Shown here in pieces: positions 7,843 through 15,361 of a stretch of DNA of 40,826 nt (positions within the stretch are counted from its first letter, which is position 1; every line of letters starts with the position of its first letter). Origin of the DNA: Myxococcales bacterium (lineage in GTDB: Bacteria; Myxococcota; Myxococcia; Myxococcales; Myxococcaceae); the NCBI GenBank assembly GCA_020846875.1, contig JADLDB010000166.1:1-40826 (forward strand). Reading direction: 5' to 3'. The notes under the pieces were generated by a model. It had not been told where the DNA came from. It saw only the letters and a program-made list of their open reading frames with translations, and did no database searches. The position numbers were made by a program, and so were the translations under genes.

Positions 7843-8589
7843 TCAGAAGGAGATTCCGCCGTCCACGTCGATCGTCTGGCCGGTGAAGTAGTCGCACTCC
7901 ACGATGAACTTCACCGCCTGCCAGATGTCCTCGGGCTGGCCGATGCGGCCGACGGGGATCTTGTCCACGAAGGCGGCCAGCGCCTTCTGGTTCATCCCCG
8001 CCGTCATCGGCGTCTCGATCATCCCCGGGGCCACCGCGCCGACGCGCACGCCGAAGGAAGCGAACTCGCGCGCCCAGGTGACGGTGTTGGCCGCCAGCGC
8101 CGCCTTGGCCGACACGTAGTTGGACTGCCCCCGGTTCCCGTGCCGGGCGATCGACGACATGTTGACGATCACCCCGGGGCGCTGCTCGGCGGCGACCATC
8201 TTCGCCGCCACCTCGCGCACCATCAGCGTGGCGCCGGTGAGGTTGACGTTGATCACCGCCAGGAACTGCTCGGTGGACATCTTCACCACCTGGCCGGTGG
8301 CCTTGTCCTTCTTCACCAACAGCCCGTCGCGCAGGATACCCGCGTTGTTGATGAGCCCGTTGAGGCCCTTCATCTGAGCGGCGGCCCAGTCGACGAAGGA
8401 CACCACGTCGGCCTCGTTGGAGACGTCCAGCTTGCGCCGGTGAATGCCCTTCGGCAGCGCCTCCAGCGCGGCCTCGTTCACGTCGCCCACCGTCACCTGC
8501 GCGCCGGCCTCCAACAGCCGCTTCGCGAAGTGCGCGCCCATGCCCTGGGCGCCGCCGGTGACGATCATCTTCATGTCCTTCAGTTGCAT
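7843..8589 (-). CDS. phaB: Short-chain dehydrogenase, PhaB/FabG-like 3-oxoacyl-CoA reductase
   Basis: 248 residues, standard SDR length. Cofactor motif TGGAQGMG at 11-18, NNAG at 81-84, catalytic Ser about 145, Tyr158 and Lys162 (YxxxK). The C-terminal VDGG is typical of FabG/PhaB reductases. Its likely role is NAD(P)H-dependent reduction of acetoacetyl-CoA to (R)-3-hydroxybutyryl-CoA, inferred from its place directly after a PHA synthase-like gene; a fatty-acid FabG role cannot be excluded by sequence. ATG 8589 has a strong AAGGAGAGG site (8592-8600) and overlaps the upstream gene's end by 10 bases. A terminator follows. Confidence 0.85.
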   Translation of the reverse strand: MQLKDMKMIVTGGAQGMGAHFAKRLLEAGAQVTVGDVNEAALEALPKGIHRRKLDVSNEADVVSFVDWAAAQMKGLNGLINNAGILRDGLLVKKDKATGQVVKMSTEQFLAVINVNLTGATLMVREVAAKMVAAEQRPGVIVNMSSIARHGNRGQSNYVSAKAALAANTVTWAREFASFGVRVGAVAPGMIETPMTAGMNQKALAAFVDKIPVGRIGQPEDIWQAVKFIVECDYFTGQTIDVDGGISF

Positions 8590-9563
8590 GTCCTCTCCTT
8601 CATCCAGGTGATCAGCGTGGGGTAGAGCTTCTGCGAGGCCTTGCTGCCGACGACGGCCCCGACGTGACCCCCGGGGACGTTGACGACCTGCGTGTTGCCT
8701 GCTCCCACGGCGGAATTCAAGGCGACCGCGGCGTTGGGCGGGCAGATGGTGTCCTTCTCGGCGGCGATGGTGAGGACCGGGCAGGTGATCTGCCTCAACT
8801 CGACGCGCTTGCCGGCGACCCAGTGCTTGCCCTGCACCAGCAGGTTCCGCTGGTACAGCTCGTCGATGTAGGTGGTGTACGCGGCCGCGGGGAAGGCGAC
8901 GTTGTCGTTGGCCCAGTGATCGAGCGCCTCGAAGGACGCGCGGAAGGCCGGATCGAACCACTTGTCCAGCACCCCGACCCACTTGGCGGCGTTCTGGGTG
9001 GGCCGGAGCAGCATGAAGCCGGCCTGCATCTGGTGCGGCGCAACATTGCCAGCCTCGGCGATCGCCTCCGCGTCGAACCAGCGGGGATCGGTCATGTGGC
9101 CCAGCATGCCGGCGTGGCTGAAGTCCACCGGCCCGAGCAGGTTGACGAAGCCGGCGTAGTGCTGCGGGTACAGCGCGGCGTGGACGGAGGAGAGAGTCGC
9201 GCCCATGCAGTAGCCCAGGACGGTGACGCGGCGCTTCCCCGTCTCGCGCCTCACCCGGCGGATCATCCGCTCGAGGCGGGCCACGGCCTCCTGCCAGGTG
9301 AAGTAGCGATCGTGCGCCTCGGGGGCGCCCCAGTCGAGGCACCAGGTGTCGAGGCCGGCGCCGACGAAGGACTCGGCCACCGAGCTGCCCTTGCGCAGAT
9401 CGAGCACGTACCAGCGGTTGATCATCGACGGCACGAGCAGCACGGGGGCCGCGTCGGCGGGCGTGGCGTTCCCTGCGGGGAGAAAGCGGTAGAGGCTGGC
9501 CGGGCCGTCTTCCAGCACGGTCGAGCGCGGGGTGGGCATGAGGGACGCGGGCGCTTGCAGCAC
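8580..9563 (-). CDS. phaC: PHA synthase-like protein (class III size), copy 1
   Basis: 327 residues with an alpha/beta-hydrolase fold. The nucleophile elbow is GYCMG with Cys119 replacing the lipase Ser, the hallmark of PHA synthases. Asp271 (AAEKDTICPP) and His300 (PGGHVG) complete the triad. LLVPSMINRWYVLDL and DWGAPE are family signatures. The length fits the catalytic subunit of class III/IV synthases (about 350), which need a small partner; the phasin gene upstream could supply it. The GTG start at 9563 has GGAG 8 bases upstream; the later ATG at 9539 has no such site. It polymerises 3-hydroxyacyl-CoA on granules. It overlaps the PhaB-like gene. Confidence 0.88.
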   Translation of the reverse strand: MLQAPASLMPTPRSTVLEDGPASLYRFLPAGNATPADAAPVLLVPSMINRWYVLDLRKGSSVAESFVGAGLDTWCLDWGAPEAHDRYFTWQEAVARLERMIRRVRRETGKRRVTVLGYCMGATLSSVHAALYPQHYAGFVNLLGPVDFSHAGMLGHMTDPRWFDAEAIAEAGNVAPHQMQAGFMLLRPTQNAAKWVGVLDKWFDPAFRASFEALDHWANDNVAFPAAAYTTYIDELYQRNLLVQGKHWVAGKRVELRQITCPVLTIAAEKDTICPPNAAVALNSAVGAGNTQVVNVPGGHVGAVVGSKASQKLYPTLITWMKERTCN

Positions 9564-9666
9564 GAAAAGGACTCCTCGGCGGGGTGGAAGACGCCGGCCG
9601 CGACCGCCGGTGAGGCAGCCGCGGCGAGCAGGTGAGTGGACTTCCTCGGGGGAAACCCGCGGGCCT

Positions 9667-9945
9667 TCAGCGGGCGTAGAAGTCCATCGCCTTCTTGCTG
9701 TTCTCCAGCGACAGCTTGCGGAAGTCGGCCGCCAGCTCGTTGACGTAGTTGAAGCCCGTCTTGGCGAACTCCGTCATCTCGTCGAGCTGGTTGTTGCCGA
9801 ACTCGATCCACTTCGCGTGGGCCTTCGCGGCCTCGTCGTACAGCTGGCCCAGGCGGGCGCCCTGATCCTCGACGGCCTTCTTCCAGTACTCCATGCCCGG
9901 AACGGCCTGCTGCACCTGCGAAGCCACGGTCTTGGTCTCAGCCAT
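9667..9945 (-). CDS. Phasin-like PHA granule protein
   Basis: 92 residues, all helical, no signal. Amphipathic heptad-like stretches (GMEYWKKAVEDQGARLGQLY, FAKTGFNYVNELAADFRKL) match phasin-family proteins that coat PHA granules and influence synthase activity. ATG 9945 is preceded by AGAGGA. The gene lies between the PhaR regulator and a PHA synthase-like gene on the same strand. It has its own promoter and an upstream candidate PhaR site, the classical arrangement in which PhaR represses phasin until granules titrate it away. It may instead act as the small subunit of the class III-like synthase. Confidence 0.8.
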   Translation of the reverse strand: MAETKTVASQVQQAVPGMEYWKKAVEDQGARLGQLYDEAAKAHAKWIEFGNNQLDEMTEFAKTGFNYVNELAADFRKLSLENSKKAMDFYAR

Positions 9946-10001
9946 TGTCTTTCCTCTTTCTGCGAGAGCATTCCGGGCGTCCAGTCGTCCGGAGCGGGCG
10001 C

Positions 10002-10029
10002 AATGTACGCAGCCGCAGCGCAGCGTCAA
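10002..10029 (-). promoter_or_regulatory. Promoter of the phasin gene
   Basis: On the minus strand TTGACG (10029-10024) and TACATT (10007-10002) are separated by 16 bases. The spacer is unusually TGC-rich (CTGCGCTGCGGCTGCG), which matters because characterised PhaR proteins bind TGC-rich DNA. The leader to the ATG at 9945 is about 50 bases. Confidence 0.6.
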
Positions 10030-10036
10030 GCGGAAT

Positions 10037-10052
10037 TTGGTGCAGCGCACAA
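10037..10052. promoter_or_regulatory. Candidate PhaR operator, phasin side
   Basis: TTGGTGCAGCGCACAA is an imperfect palindrome with core TGC-AGC-GCA. It matches the site at 10579-10594 at 14 of 16 positions when that site is read on the other strand. The CTGCN3GCAG-type recognition reported for PhaR of alphaproteobacteria shares the TGCN3GCA core. It ends 8 bases upstream of the phasin -35 element. Assignment to PhaR is inference. Confidence 0.5.
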
Positions 10053-10061
10053 CGACCGGTG

Positions 10062-10556
10062 TCATTTCCGGCGCTTGCCCAGCGATCTCTTCAGCTCGTC
10101 CAGCTCGCGGCGCAGCACGTCGACGTCGGACGGGGGCGGAGCCGGGGGAGCGGGCGCCAGCGCAGGCTGGGGCCACCCGCCGTAGCCCTGCCCTCCCGCC
10201 ATGAAGGAGGCCAGCTGCGCGAAGGGGTTGAAGGGCATGAGCGTCTGGCTGGTCTTCTTCGCCTGCAGGTAGAGTTCCAGCGCGCCCTGGACGTAGCGGC
10301 CGAGGAAGTCGGCCAGCACGTCGTCTCCGAGGCGAATCAGCTGGTGGAGCAGAGGCGCGGGCAGGAGCGTGTCGGCGCCCCGGCCCTCGATGATGATCTG
10401 CGTCAGCGTGGGCTGGGTGAGATCGGCGCCGCTCTTCGCATCCACCACCTTCACCTCCGCCCCGTCGCGGATCCGCTGGGTCAGATCCTCGAGGGTGATG
10501 TAGCGGCTGGACTCGGTGTCGTAGAGGCGGCGGTTTCCGTATTTCTTCACGAGCAT
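10062..10556 (-). CDS. phaR: PHA synthesis regulator PhaR
   Basis: 164 residues. The N-terminal 60 residues match the PHB/PHA accumulation regulator DNA-binding domain (LVKKYGNRRLYDTESSRYITL, with the typical VKKYxNRRLYDT block). The middle (about 65-115) resembles the PHB_acc domain that senses polymer or granules. A Pro/Ala-rich linker and a short C-terminal coiled coil (VDVLRRELDELKRSL) follow. Known family members repress phasin and often their own gene, and release DNA on binding PHA. It diverges from the lipoprotein gene at 10726. The 16-bp motif 22 bases upstream of its start suggests autoregulation. Confidence 0.92.
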   Translation of the reverse strand: MLVKKYGNRRLYDTESSRYITLEDLTQRIRDGAEVKVVDAKSGADLTQPTLTQIIIEGRGADTLLPAPLLHQLIRLGDDVLADFLGRYVQGALELYLQAKKTSQTLMPFNPFAQLASFMAGGQGYGGWPQPALAPAPPAPPPSDVDVLRRELDELKRSLGKRRK

Positions 10557-10578
10557 GGCAGCACCCTCTCACGTTGCC

Positions 10579-10594
10579 TTGTGCGCCGCAACAA
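10579..10594. promoter_or_regulatory. Candidate PhaR operator, phaR/lipoprotein divergent region
   Basis: On the minus strand this reads TTGTTGCGGCGCACAA, differing from the phasin-side copy at two of 16 positions, both outside the conserved TGC and GCA triplets. It is 22 bases upstream of the phaR start and 6 bases upstream of the -35 of the divergent operon, so one bound protein could affect both directions. Confidence 0.5.
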
Positions 10595-10600
10595 CAAGGC

Positions 10601-10629
10601 TTGACGGGCGCGCCGGCTTCGCGCATAAG
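10601..10629 (+). promoter_or_regulatory. Promoter of the lipoprotein/hydrolase/PHA gene run
   Basis: TTGACG at 10601-10606 and CATAAG at 10624-10629 are 17 bases apart. This gives a leader of about 90 bases before the GTG at 10726. It is the only good plus-strand promoter seen before the closely packed genes that run to 18201. Confidence 0.6.
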
Positions 10630-10725
10630 CGGCCCCGGCGTTTCGCGGGTGCACAATCGCGCCTGGTGCGGGTGGATTTCGGCGGAGCGGCGGCGTATGG
10701 GCACCTTTCTTCGGAGGTCTTCTCG

Positions 10726-11697
10726 GTGCGCTGTCTGAGTCTGTTCGCCTGTGCCGCCCTGGCGGGGTGCCCCGGGCCCTCCGTCGATTGTCGGGTGGGG
10801 GCCGACTGCGCCAGCGGCGTGTGCCGAAGCGACGGAACCTGCGCGCCGGTCGACGCGGGCGTGGGTGGAAGCGGTGGCGGCGAGACCGGCGGAGGAACGG
10901 GTGGCGGGGGCTCCTCCGGCGGCGGGATGGGAGGCGGCTCGGGCGACGGGGGCACTCCCGACGGCGGTACGGACGCTGGCATGCCCGTCGGCTGCCAGCC
11001 CAACCGCGACGGCGTGGTGCAGCGCAGCGAAATCTTCCTGCAGCCCGGGCTGCGCGCCACCTTCCTCACCAGCGGCGCCGCGACCTTCGACACCGCGGGC
11101 ACCGCGCAGGCGGACGGCGGGCGCTTCTGGGACTTCTCCACGGCGCTCTCGGGCGATGCGTCGAGGCTGGTGGAGACGCGCTCGGTGCAGGGCACCTGGT
11201 TCGAGGCCGAGTACCCCGACGCCGGCTACTACACCGAGCTCGGCCAGGGCACGGAGCTGCTGGCCGTCTTCGGCGCCACCCCCGACGGCCTCTACCTGCA
11301 GGGCGTGGTGAGCACCACCGACGATCTCTTCTCCACCCGCGTGCGCTACTCGCCGTGGGTGAAGGTGCTGCAGTTCCCCCTGCGATCCGGCGACACCTGG
11401 TCCACCACCACCAGCGTCAGCGGCCGGTTCAACGGCGTCGTCCTCGGCATCCAGAGCGAGACGTACGCCTCGCAGGTGGACCGCGTGGGCGACGCGAAGA
11501 CGCCGTACGCCACCTTTGGCTCGCTGCGGGTGCGAACGGTGATGAACCGGACGATCAACTTCGTGCCCACGCTCACCCTGCGCACCTTCACCTGGGTGAC
11601 CGAGTGCTTCGGCTCCATCGCCACCGCACAGTCGCAGGACAACGAGACCTCCACCGAGTTCACCGACGTGAAGGAAGTGCGGAGGCTGTCCCCGTGA
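10726..11697 (+). CDS. Lipoprotein with Cys-rich head and Gly-rich linker, paralogue A
   Basis: 323 residues from GTG 10726, which has GGAGGT at 10713-10718. The signal ends in LAGC (Cys15). A short Cys-rich motif follows (VGADCASGVCRSDGTCAP), then a Gly-rich linker (45-85) typical of myxobacterial surface lipoproteins. From Cys90 (CQPNRDGVVQRSE) to the end (ECFGSIATAQSQDNE) it parallels the lipoprotein encoded at 14165, so the two are paralogues. The body looks beta-rich. Function unknown; exported and lipid-anchored by prediction. It is the first gene of a unit and its TGA overlaps the next GTG (GTGA). Confidence 0.8.
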   Translation: MRCLSLFACAALAGCPGPSVDCRVGADCASGVCRSDGTCAPVDAGVGGSGGGETGGGTGGGGSSGGGMGGGSGDGGTPDGGTDAGMPVGCQPNRDGVVQRSEIFLQPGLRATFLTSGAATFDTAGTAQADGGRFWDFSTALSGDASRLVETRSVQGTWFEAEYPDAGYYTELGQGTELLAVFGATPDGLYLQGVVSTTDDLFSTRVRYSPWVKVLQFPLRSGDTWSTTTSVSGRFNGVVLGIQSETYASQVDRVGDAKTPYATFGSLRVRTVMNRTINFVPTLTLRTFTWVTECFGSIATAQSQDNETSTEFTDVKEVRRLSP

Positions 11698-12584
11698 TCC
11701 GCGCGCTCGCCCACGCCTCCCTGTTCCTGGCGCTGGCGGGCTGCCTGTCGTTCCACAACGGCCCCATGCCGGGCGAGCCGGACAAGGCCACCTTCACCCA
11801 GGTGGAGGGCACCCGGGTGCGCTACCTGGACGTGGGCCAGGGTCCGCCGGTGGTGCTGCTGCACGGCTTCGCCTCGTCCATCGAGAACTGGGCGCTCGTC
11901 ATCCCTGAGCTCTCCAAGACTCACCGGGTGATCGCGCTCGACCTGCGCGGCTTCGGCTGGACCGATCGGCCGGTCGCCGACTACTCGCCTGCGGCCCAGG
12001 CGGCGATGGTGAAGGCGCTGCTGGACGAGCGCGGCGTGGGGCCGGCGGCGATCGTCGCCCACTCCTGGGGCTCGTCGGTGGCCCTGGCCTTCGCGCTGGC
12101 ACACCCGGACCGCGTGACGAAGGTGGCCCTGTACGACGCCTGGGTCTACGAGGATCAGCTGCCGTCGATGTTCCACCTCTCCCGCGCCAAGGGGCTGGGC
12201 GAGGTGTTGTTCGCCCTCTTCTATTCTCAGCGCGCGGACGAGCGGATCACCCAGGGCTTCTACGATCCCTCCGTCGTCACCCAGCAGCTCGTCGACGACG
12301 TGGAGGTCGCCTTCGCGCGGCCCGGCACGAAGGCGGCGGCGCTGGCCACGGTGCGAGGCATGGACTTCACCGAGGTAGAGGCGAAGTACTCCTCCATCAA
12401 GGCCCCCACCCTGCTCCTCTTCGGCCGCGAGGACGTGGTGACACCGCCTTCGATCGGCGAGCGGCTGGTGCGGCAATTGCCCAACGCGAAGCTGATCGTC
12501 TACCCGCGCTGCGGCCACTTCCCCATGCTGGAGGCGGCCCCCGAGTCCACCCGCGAGCTGCTCCGCTTCCTGGAGGCGCCGTGA
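11694..12584 (+). CDS. Lipoprotein alpha/beta hydrolase
   Basis: 296 residues from GTG 11694, coupled to the previous gene by a GTGA overlap. The signal ends in LAGC (Cys17), so the enzyme should face the periplasm or cell surface. The catalytic triad is Ser124 in AHSWGSS, Asp247 (GREDVVTPP) and His275 (CGHFPM); the oxyanion motif is LLHGFASS. This is the epoxide-hydrolase/haloperoxidase-like branch of the superfamily; the substrate cannot be read from sequence. Its place between lipoprotein and outer-membrane genes in a run that ends in PHA genes raises ester or oligomer cleavage as a possibility. That is inference only. Confidence 0.85.
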   Translation: MIRALAHASLFLALAGCLSFHNGPMPGEPDKATFTQVEGTRVRYLDVGQGPPVVLLHGFASSIENWALVIPELSKTHRVIALDLRGFGWTDRPVADYSPAAQAAMVKALLDERGVGPAAIVAHSWGSSVALAFALAHPDRVTKVALYDAWVYEDQLPSMFHLSRAKGLGEVLFALFYSQRADERITQGFYDPSVVTQQLVDDVEVAFARPGTKAAALATVRGMDFTEVEAKYSSIKAPTLLLFGREDVVTPPSIGERLVRQLPNAKLIVYPRCGHFPMLEAAPESTRELLRFLEAP

Positions 12585-14161
12585 AGCGCCTCCTCGCCGC
12601 GCTGGCCTTCGCGCTCGCAGCAAACGCCTCCGCCAGCGGCCTGGCCGATCACGGCGAGGATCTGTTCAAGCGCGAAGAGACGACGGTGAAGCTGACCGGC
12701 TTCTTCCGGGTCCGCGGCGACTGGCTTCACAACCTCGATCTGGATCGCGGCACCACCCCGTCGGGCCGGCCGCTGTACCCCGTACCGCTGGGCGATCCGA
12801 CCGCGCAGGACCTGTTCGTCGCCGACATGCGGCTGCGCACGGATCTGGCCATCTACGCGCCGTTCGCGGCCGCGGCGGTGAAGGTGCGCGCCGACCTGGT
12901 CGACGACCTGGTGCTGGGATCCACGCCGGCGCTCTCACCCGGCACGGGCACTGCGCCCACGCCAGCCGCGTCCCCCGGGCAGGTGCCCAACACGCTGCTG
13001 CGGATCAAGCGCGCCTACGGCGAGGTGCTGACGCCGATCGGCTACTTCGCCGCGGGCCGCATGGGGAACCTGTGGGGCCTGGGCATGTACGCCAACGGCG
13101 GCGACTGCCTGGACTGCAACCTCGGCGATCAGGCGGATCGCCTCGCCTTCGTCACCGCCATCGCCGGGCACCTGTGGGCCTTCGCCTACGACTTCAGCTC
13201 GGTGGCGCCCACCCAGTTGCGCAAGGACTCGCAGCGATCCCTGGTGTTCGATCCGTCCTCCAACGTCTCGTCCTTCACCTTCGCGCTGATGAACATCAAG
13301 GATCCGCTGGCCCGCGAGCGGCGGCGCAAGGCGGGCCGCTGGACCTTCGAGTACGGCGCCTACCTCTCCTACCGCTGGCAGAAGAACGACATCCCCGAGG
13401 CGTACCTGGTGGTGGCCCAGCCGCGGGCGTTGACGCCCTCCTCGGTGATGGAGCGCGGCTTCCGCGCGGGCGTGGTGGACGGCTGGTTCCGCCTGCAGAC
13501 GCCGCTGTTCCGGCTGGAGGCCGAGGCCGCCTTCGTGCTGGCCGAGTCAGCCCAGGCCTCGCTCATCCCCGGGGCGCTGCTGCGCGATCCGGTGCAGGCC
13601 TTCCAGGCGGGCGCGGCGGTGGAGCTGCAGTTCGGCACCGAGGCAGACTTCTTCACCGGCGGCGTCAACACCGGCCTCGCCAGCGGCGATCCCGCGCCCG
13701 GCTTCGGCGCCTTCCCTCCGTCGGGCAGCACGCCGACTCCCGGTGAGCTCGACGCGCCCCAGGTGGATGTGCCGCGCGACGTGCGGGTGGACAACTTCCG
13801 CTTCCACCCCGACTACCGGATCGATCGCATCCTCTTCGCGGAGATCATCGGCACCGTCACCGACGCCTTCTACGTGAAGCCCTGGGCCCGGGCGCGACTG
13901 CTGCAATTCACCAGCTCACAGCTAGGCCTCAAGGTGGACGGGACGCTGACCCGCGCGCTGTTCGCGTCCTCGACGCCGGGCAACGACGCGTCCCTGGGGG
14001 TGGAGCTGCACGCCGCGCTCTCGTGGGACAGCAAGGACGGCTTCGACGTGCTGGCCGAGTACGCGGTCCTCTTTCCCCTGGCTGGCCTGGACAACCCGGC
14101 GCAGGGACTCTCCGCCCAGCCGGCACAACTGGGCCGCGTTCGCCTGGCCTGGAGGTTCTGA
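12581..14161 (+). CDS. Outer-membrane-type beta-barrel protein (TIGR04551-like)
   Basis: 526 residues from GTG 12581, overlapping the hydrolase stop as GTGA. An N-terminal signal peptide (KRLLAALAFALAANASAS) lacks a lipobox. The body alternates hydrophobic and polar residues in strands with aromatic girdles (LTGFFRVRGDWLHN, WTFEYGAYLSYRWQ, FDVLAEYAVLFPL) and ends in Phe (VRLAWRF), as outer-membrane barrels do. It resembles the TIGR04551 family of Myxococcota, which has no established function; that assignment is from memory and moderate. A pair of cysteines (GGDCLDCN) is unusual for a barrel. Neighbouring lipoproteins may form a complex with it. Confidence 0.72.
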   Translation: MKRLLAALAFALAANASASGLADHGEDLFKREETTVKLTGFFRVRGDWLHNLDLDRGTTPSGRPLYPVPLGDPTAQDLFVADMRLRTDLAIYAPFAAAAVKVRADLVDDLVLGSTPALSPGTGTAPTPAASPGQVPNTLLRIKRAYGEVLTPIGYFAAGRMGNLWGLGMYANGGDCLDCNLGDQADRLAFVTAIAGHLWAFAYDFSSVAPTQLRKDSQRSLVFDPSSNVSSFTFALMNIKDPLARERRRKAGRWTFEYGAYLSYRWQKNDIPEAYLVVAQPRALTPSSVMERGFRAGVVDGWFRLQTPLFRLEAEAAFVLAESAQASLIPGALLRDPVQAFQAGAAVELQFGTEADFFTGGVNTGLASGDPAPGFGAFPPSGSTPTPGELDAPQVDVPRDVRVDNFRFHPDYRIDRILFAEIIGTVTDAFYVKPWARARLLQFTSSQLGLKVDGTLTRALFASSTPGNDASLGVELHAALSWDSKDGFDVLAEYAVLFPLAGLDNPAQGLSAQPAQLGRVRLAWRF

Positions 14162-14164
14162 CTC

Positions 14165-14995
14165 GTGAGGACGTTCCCGCTCATCGCCCTCGCTCTCTTC
14201 GCCGCGTGCGGCCCCAACCGCACGCACCCGGACCGGGACGCCTACCAGCCCGCCGAGGTGGTGCCGCTGGAGTGCGTGCCCAACCTGGACGGGGTGATCG
14301 AAGCCACCGAGCTCAAGACGGCCTTCGGCGTCCCTGTCTCCTACCTGGTGAACCCCGCGGGGGGCACGCGGCCGGTGGACGTGGTGGGGGCGGTGAACCC
14401 GCAGGGCCAGCTCGTGTGGGACTACGCGGTGGACTACGCCGATGATCAGGTGGCGAAGCTCCAGGCCGCGGCGCCGGCCGGCAAGTGGTGGGCGTCGTCC
14501 TTCCCCGCGGCGCAGTTCACCACCCCGCTCGATCTCGGCGGGCGCATCGACGGCGTGTACTCCAACGACGGCTCCAACCTGCTGCTGCTGGGCTACGCGT
14601 CCAGCGTGGAGAGCCCGCCCGAAGGAAAGACGCTGGTCATCTACACCCAGCCGGTGGCGATCTTCCGCTTCCCGCTGCAGGCCCCGAAGGAGTGGATCAG
14701 CGTGGGCGAGGTGCGCAACGCCACCGTGCGAGGCCTGCCCTTCGCCGGGCGCGACACCTACACCATCAAGGTGGACGCCGCGGGGATCATGGAGCTGCCG
14801 GACCTCTCCTTCACCCAGGCGCTGCGGGTGCGCACCACCACCCTCATCGAGCCGTCGGTGGGCGCCTCCATCGTCCGCCGGCAGGTGGGCTGGGTGTTCG
14901 AGTGCTTCGGCGAAGTGGCCCGGGCCACCGCCCCTGACAACGAGATGAACGACGACTTCACCACCGCCGCCGAGCTTCGTCGGCTCGGCCTCTGA
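14165..14995 (+). CDS. Lipoprotein, paralogue B
   Basis: 276 residues from GTG 14165, three bases after the barrel gene's stop. The signal ends in FAAC (Cys15). It lacks the Gly linker of paralogue A but shares its start block (C37, CVPNLDGVIEATEL against CQPNRDGVVQRSEI) and its end block (ECFGEVARATAPDNE against ECFGSIATAQSQDNE), with the same distance logic between them. The family is unknown. The pairing of two paralogous lipoproteins around a hydrolase and a barrel suggests a four-part envelope assembly. The PHA genes follow after 32 bases on the same strand. Confidence 0.75.
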   Translation: MRTFPLIALALFAACGPNRTHPDRDAYQPAEVVPLECVPNLDGVIEATELKTAFGVPVSYLVNPAGGTRPVDVVGAVNPQGQLVWDYAVDYADDQVAKLQAAAPAGKWWASSFPAAQFTTPLDLGGRIDGVYSNDGSNLLLLGYASSVESPPEGKTLVIYTQPVAIFRFPLQAPKEWISVGEVRNATVRGLPFAGRDTYTIKVDAAGIMELPDLSFTQALRVRTTTLIEPSVGASIVRRQVGWVFECFGEVARATAPDNEMNDDFTTAAELRRLGL

Positions 14996-15027
14996 TTGAG
15001 AAACCAACGACGAGAAGGAGCACGACA

Positions 15028-15321
15028 ATGGACCTTTGGGATTCGTGGAAGAAGGGCTTCGACGCCTGGGAGAACCGCACCGCCGCGCTCATGGAGCAGG
15101 TGCTGAAGAGCGAGTCGGTGTTGATGCCGATGGGGGCGCTCCTGACCGCGACGATGAAGGCGAAGGCCGCGTCCGACAAGGCGATCGCCGAGACCTGGGA
15201 GCGCATGGGCCTGCCCACGCGCCGTGATCAGGAGCGCACGCTGCACGCGCTCAACCAGATCCAGAGCCGGCTCATCGATCTGGAGGAGAAGCTGGACGCG
15301 CTGGAGAAGAACCGGAACTGA
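15028..15321 (+). CDS. PhaE/phasin-like small PHA protein
   Basis: 97 residues, helical, no signal, with GAAGGAG before the ATG. The N-terminus WDSWKKGFDAWENRTAALME is amphipathic. The C-terminus GLPTRRDQERTLHALNQIQS leads into a coiled coil; LPT/S-R followed by a heptad tail is a known ending of PhaE and related phasins. It probably acts as the small partner of the PHA synthase two genes downstream, or as a granule coat protein. It has only general similarity to the phasin at 9667, so each synthase has its own small neighbour. Confidence 0.72.
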   Translation: MDLWDSWKKGFDAWENRTAALMEQVLKSESVLMPMGALLTATMKAKAASDKAIAETWERMGLPTRRDQERTLHALNQIQSRLIDLEEKLDALEKNRN

Positions 15322-15361
15322 GTCGACCGAGGGGACGCCCCTCACCGCAGCGGAGTCGCAC

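Noticed and set aside
9564-9666. Gap between the phasin and PHA synthase genes as a promoter or terminator
   Set aside because: No TTGACA/TATAAT-like pair and no hairpin with a T-run; it also lacks the TGCN3GCA motif, so readthrough from the phasin promoter is more likely.
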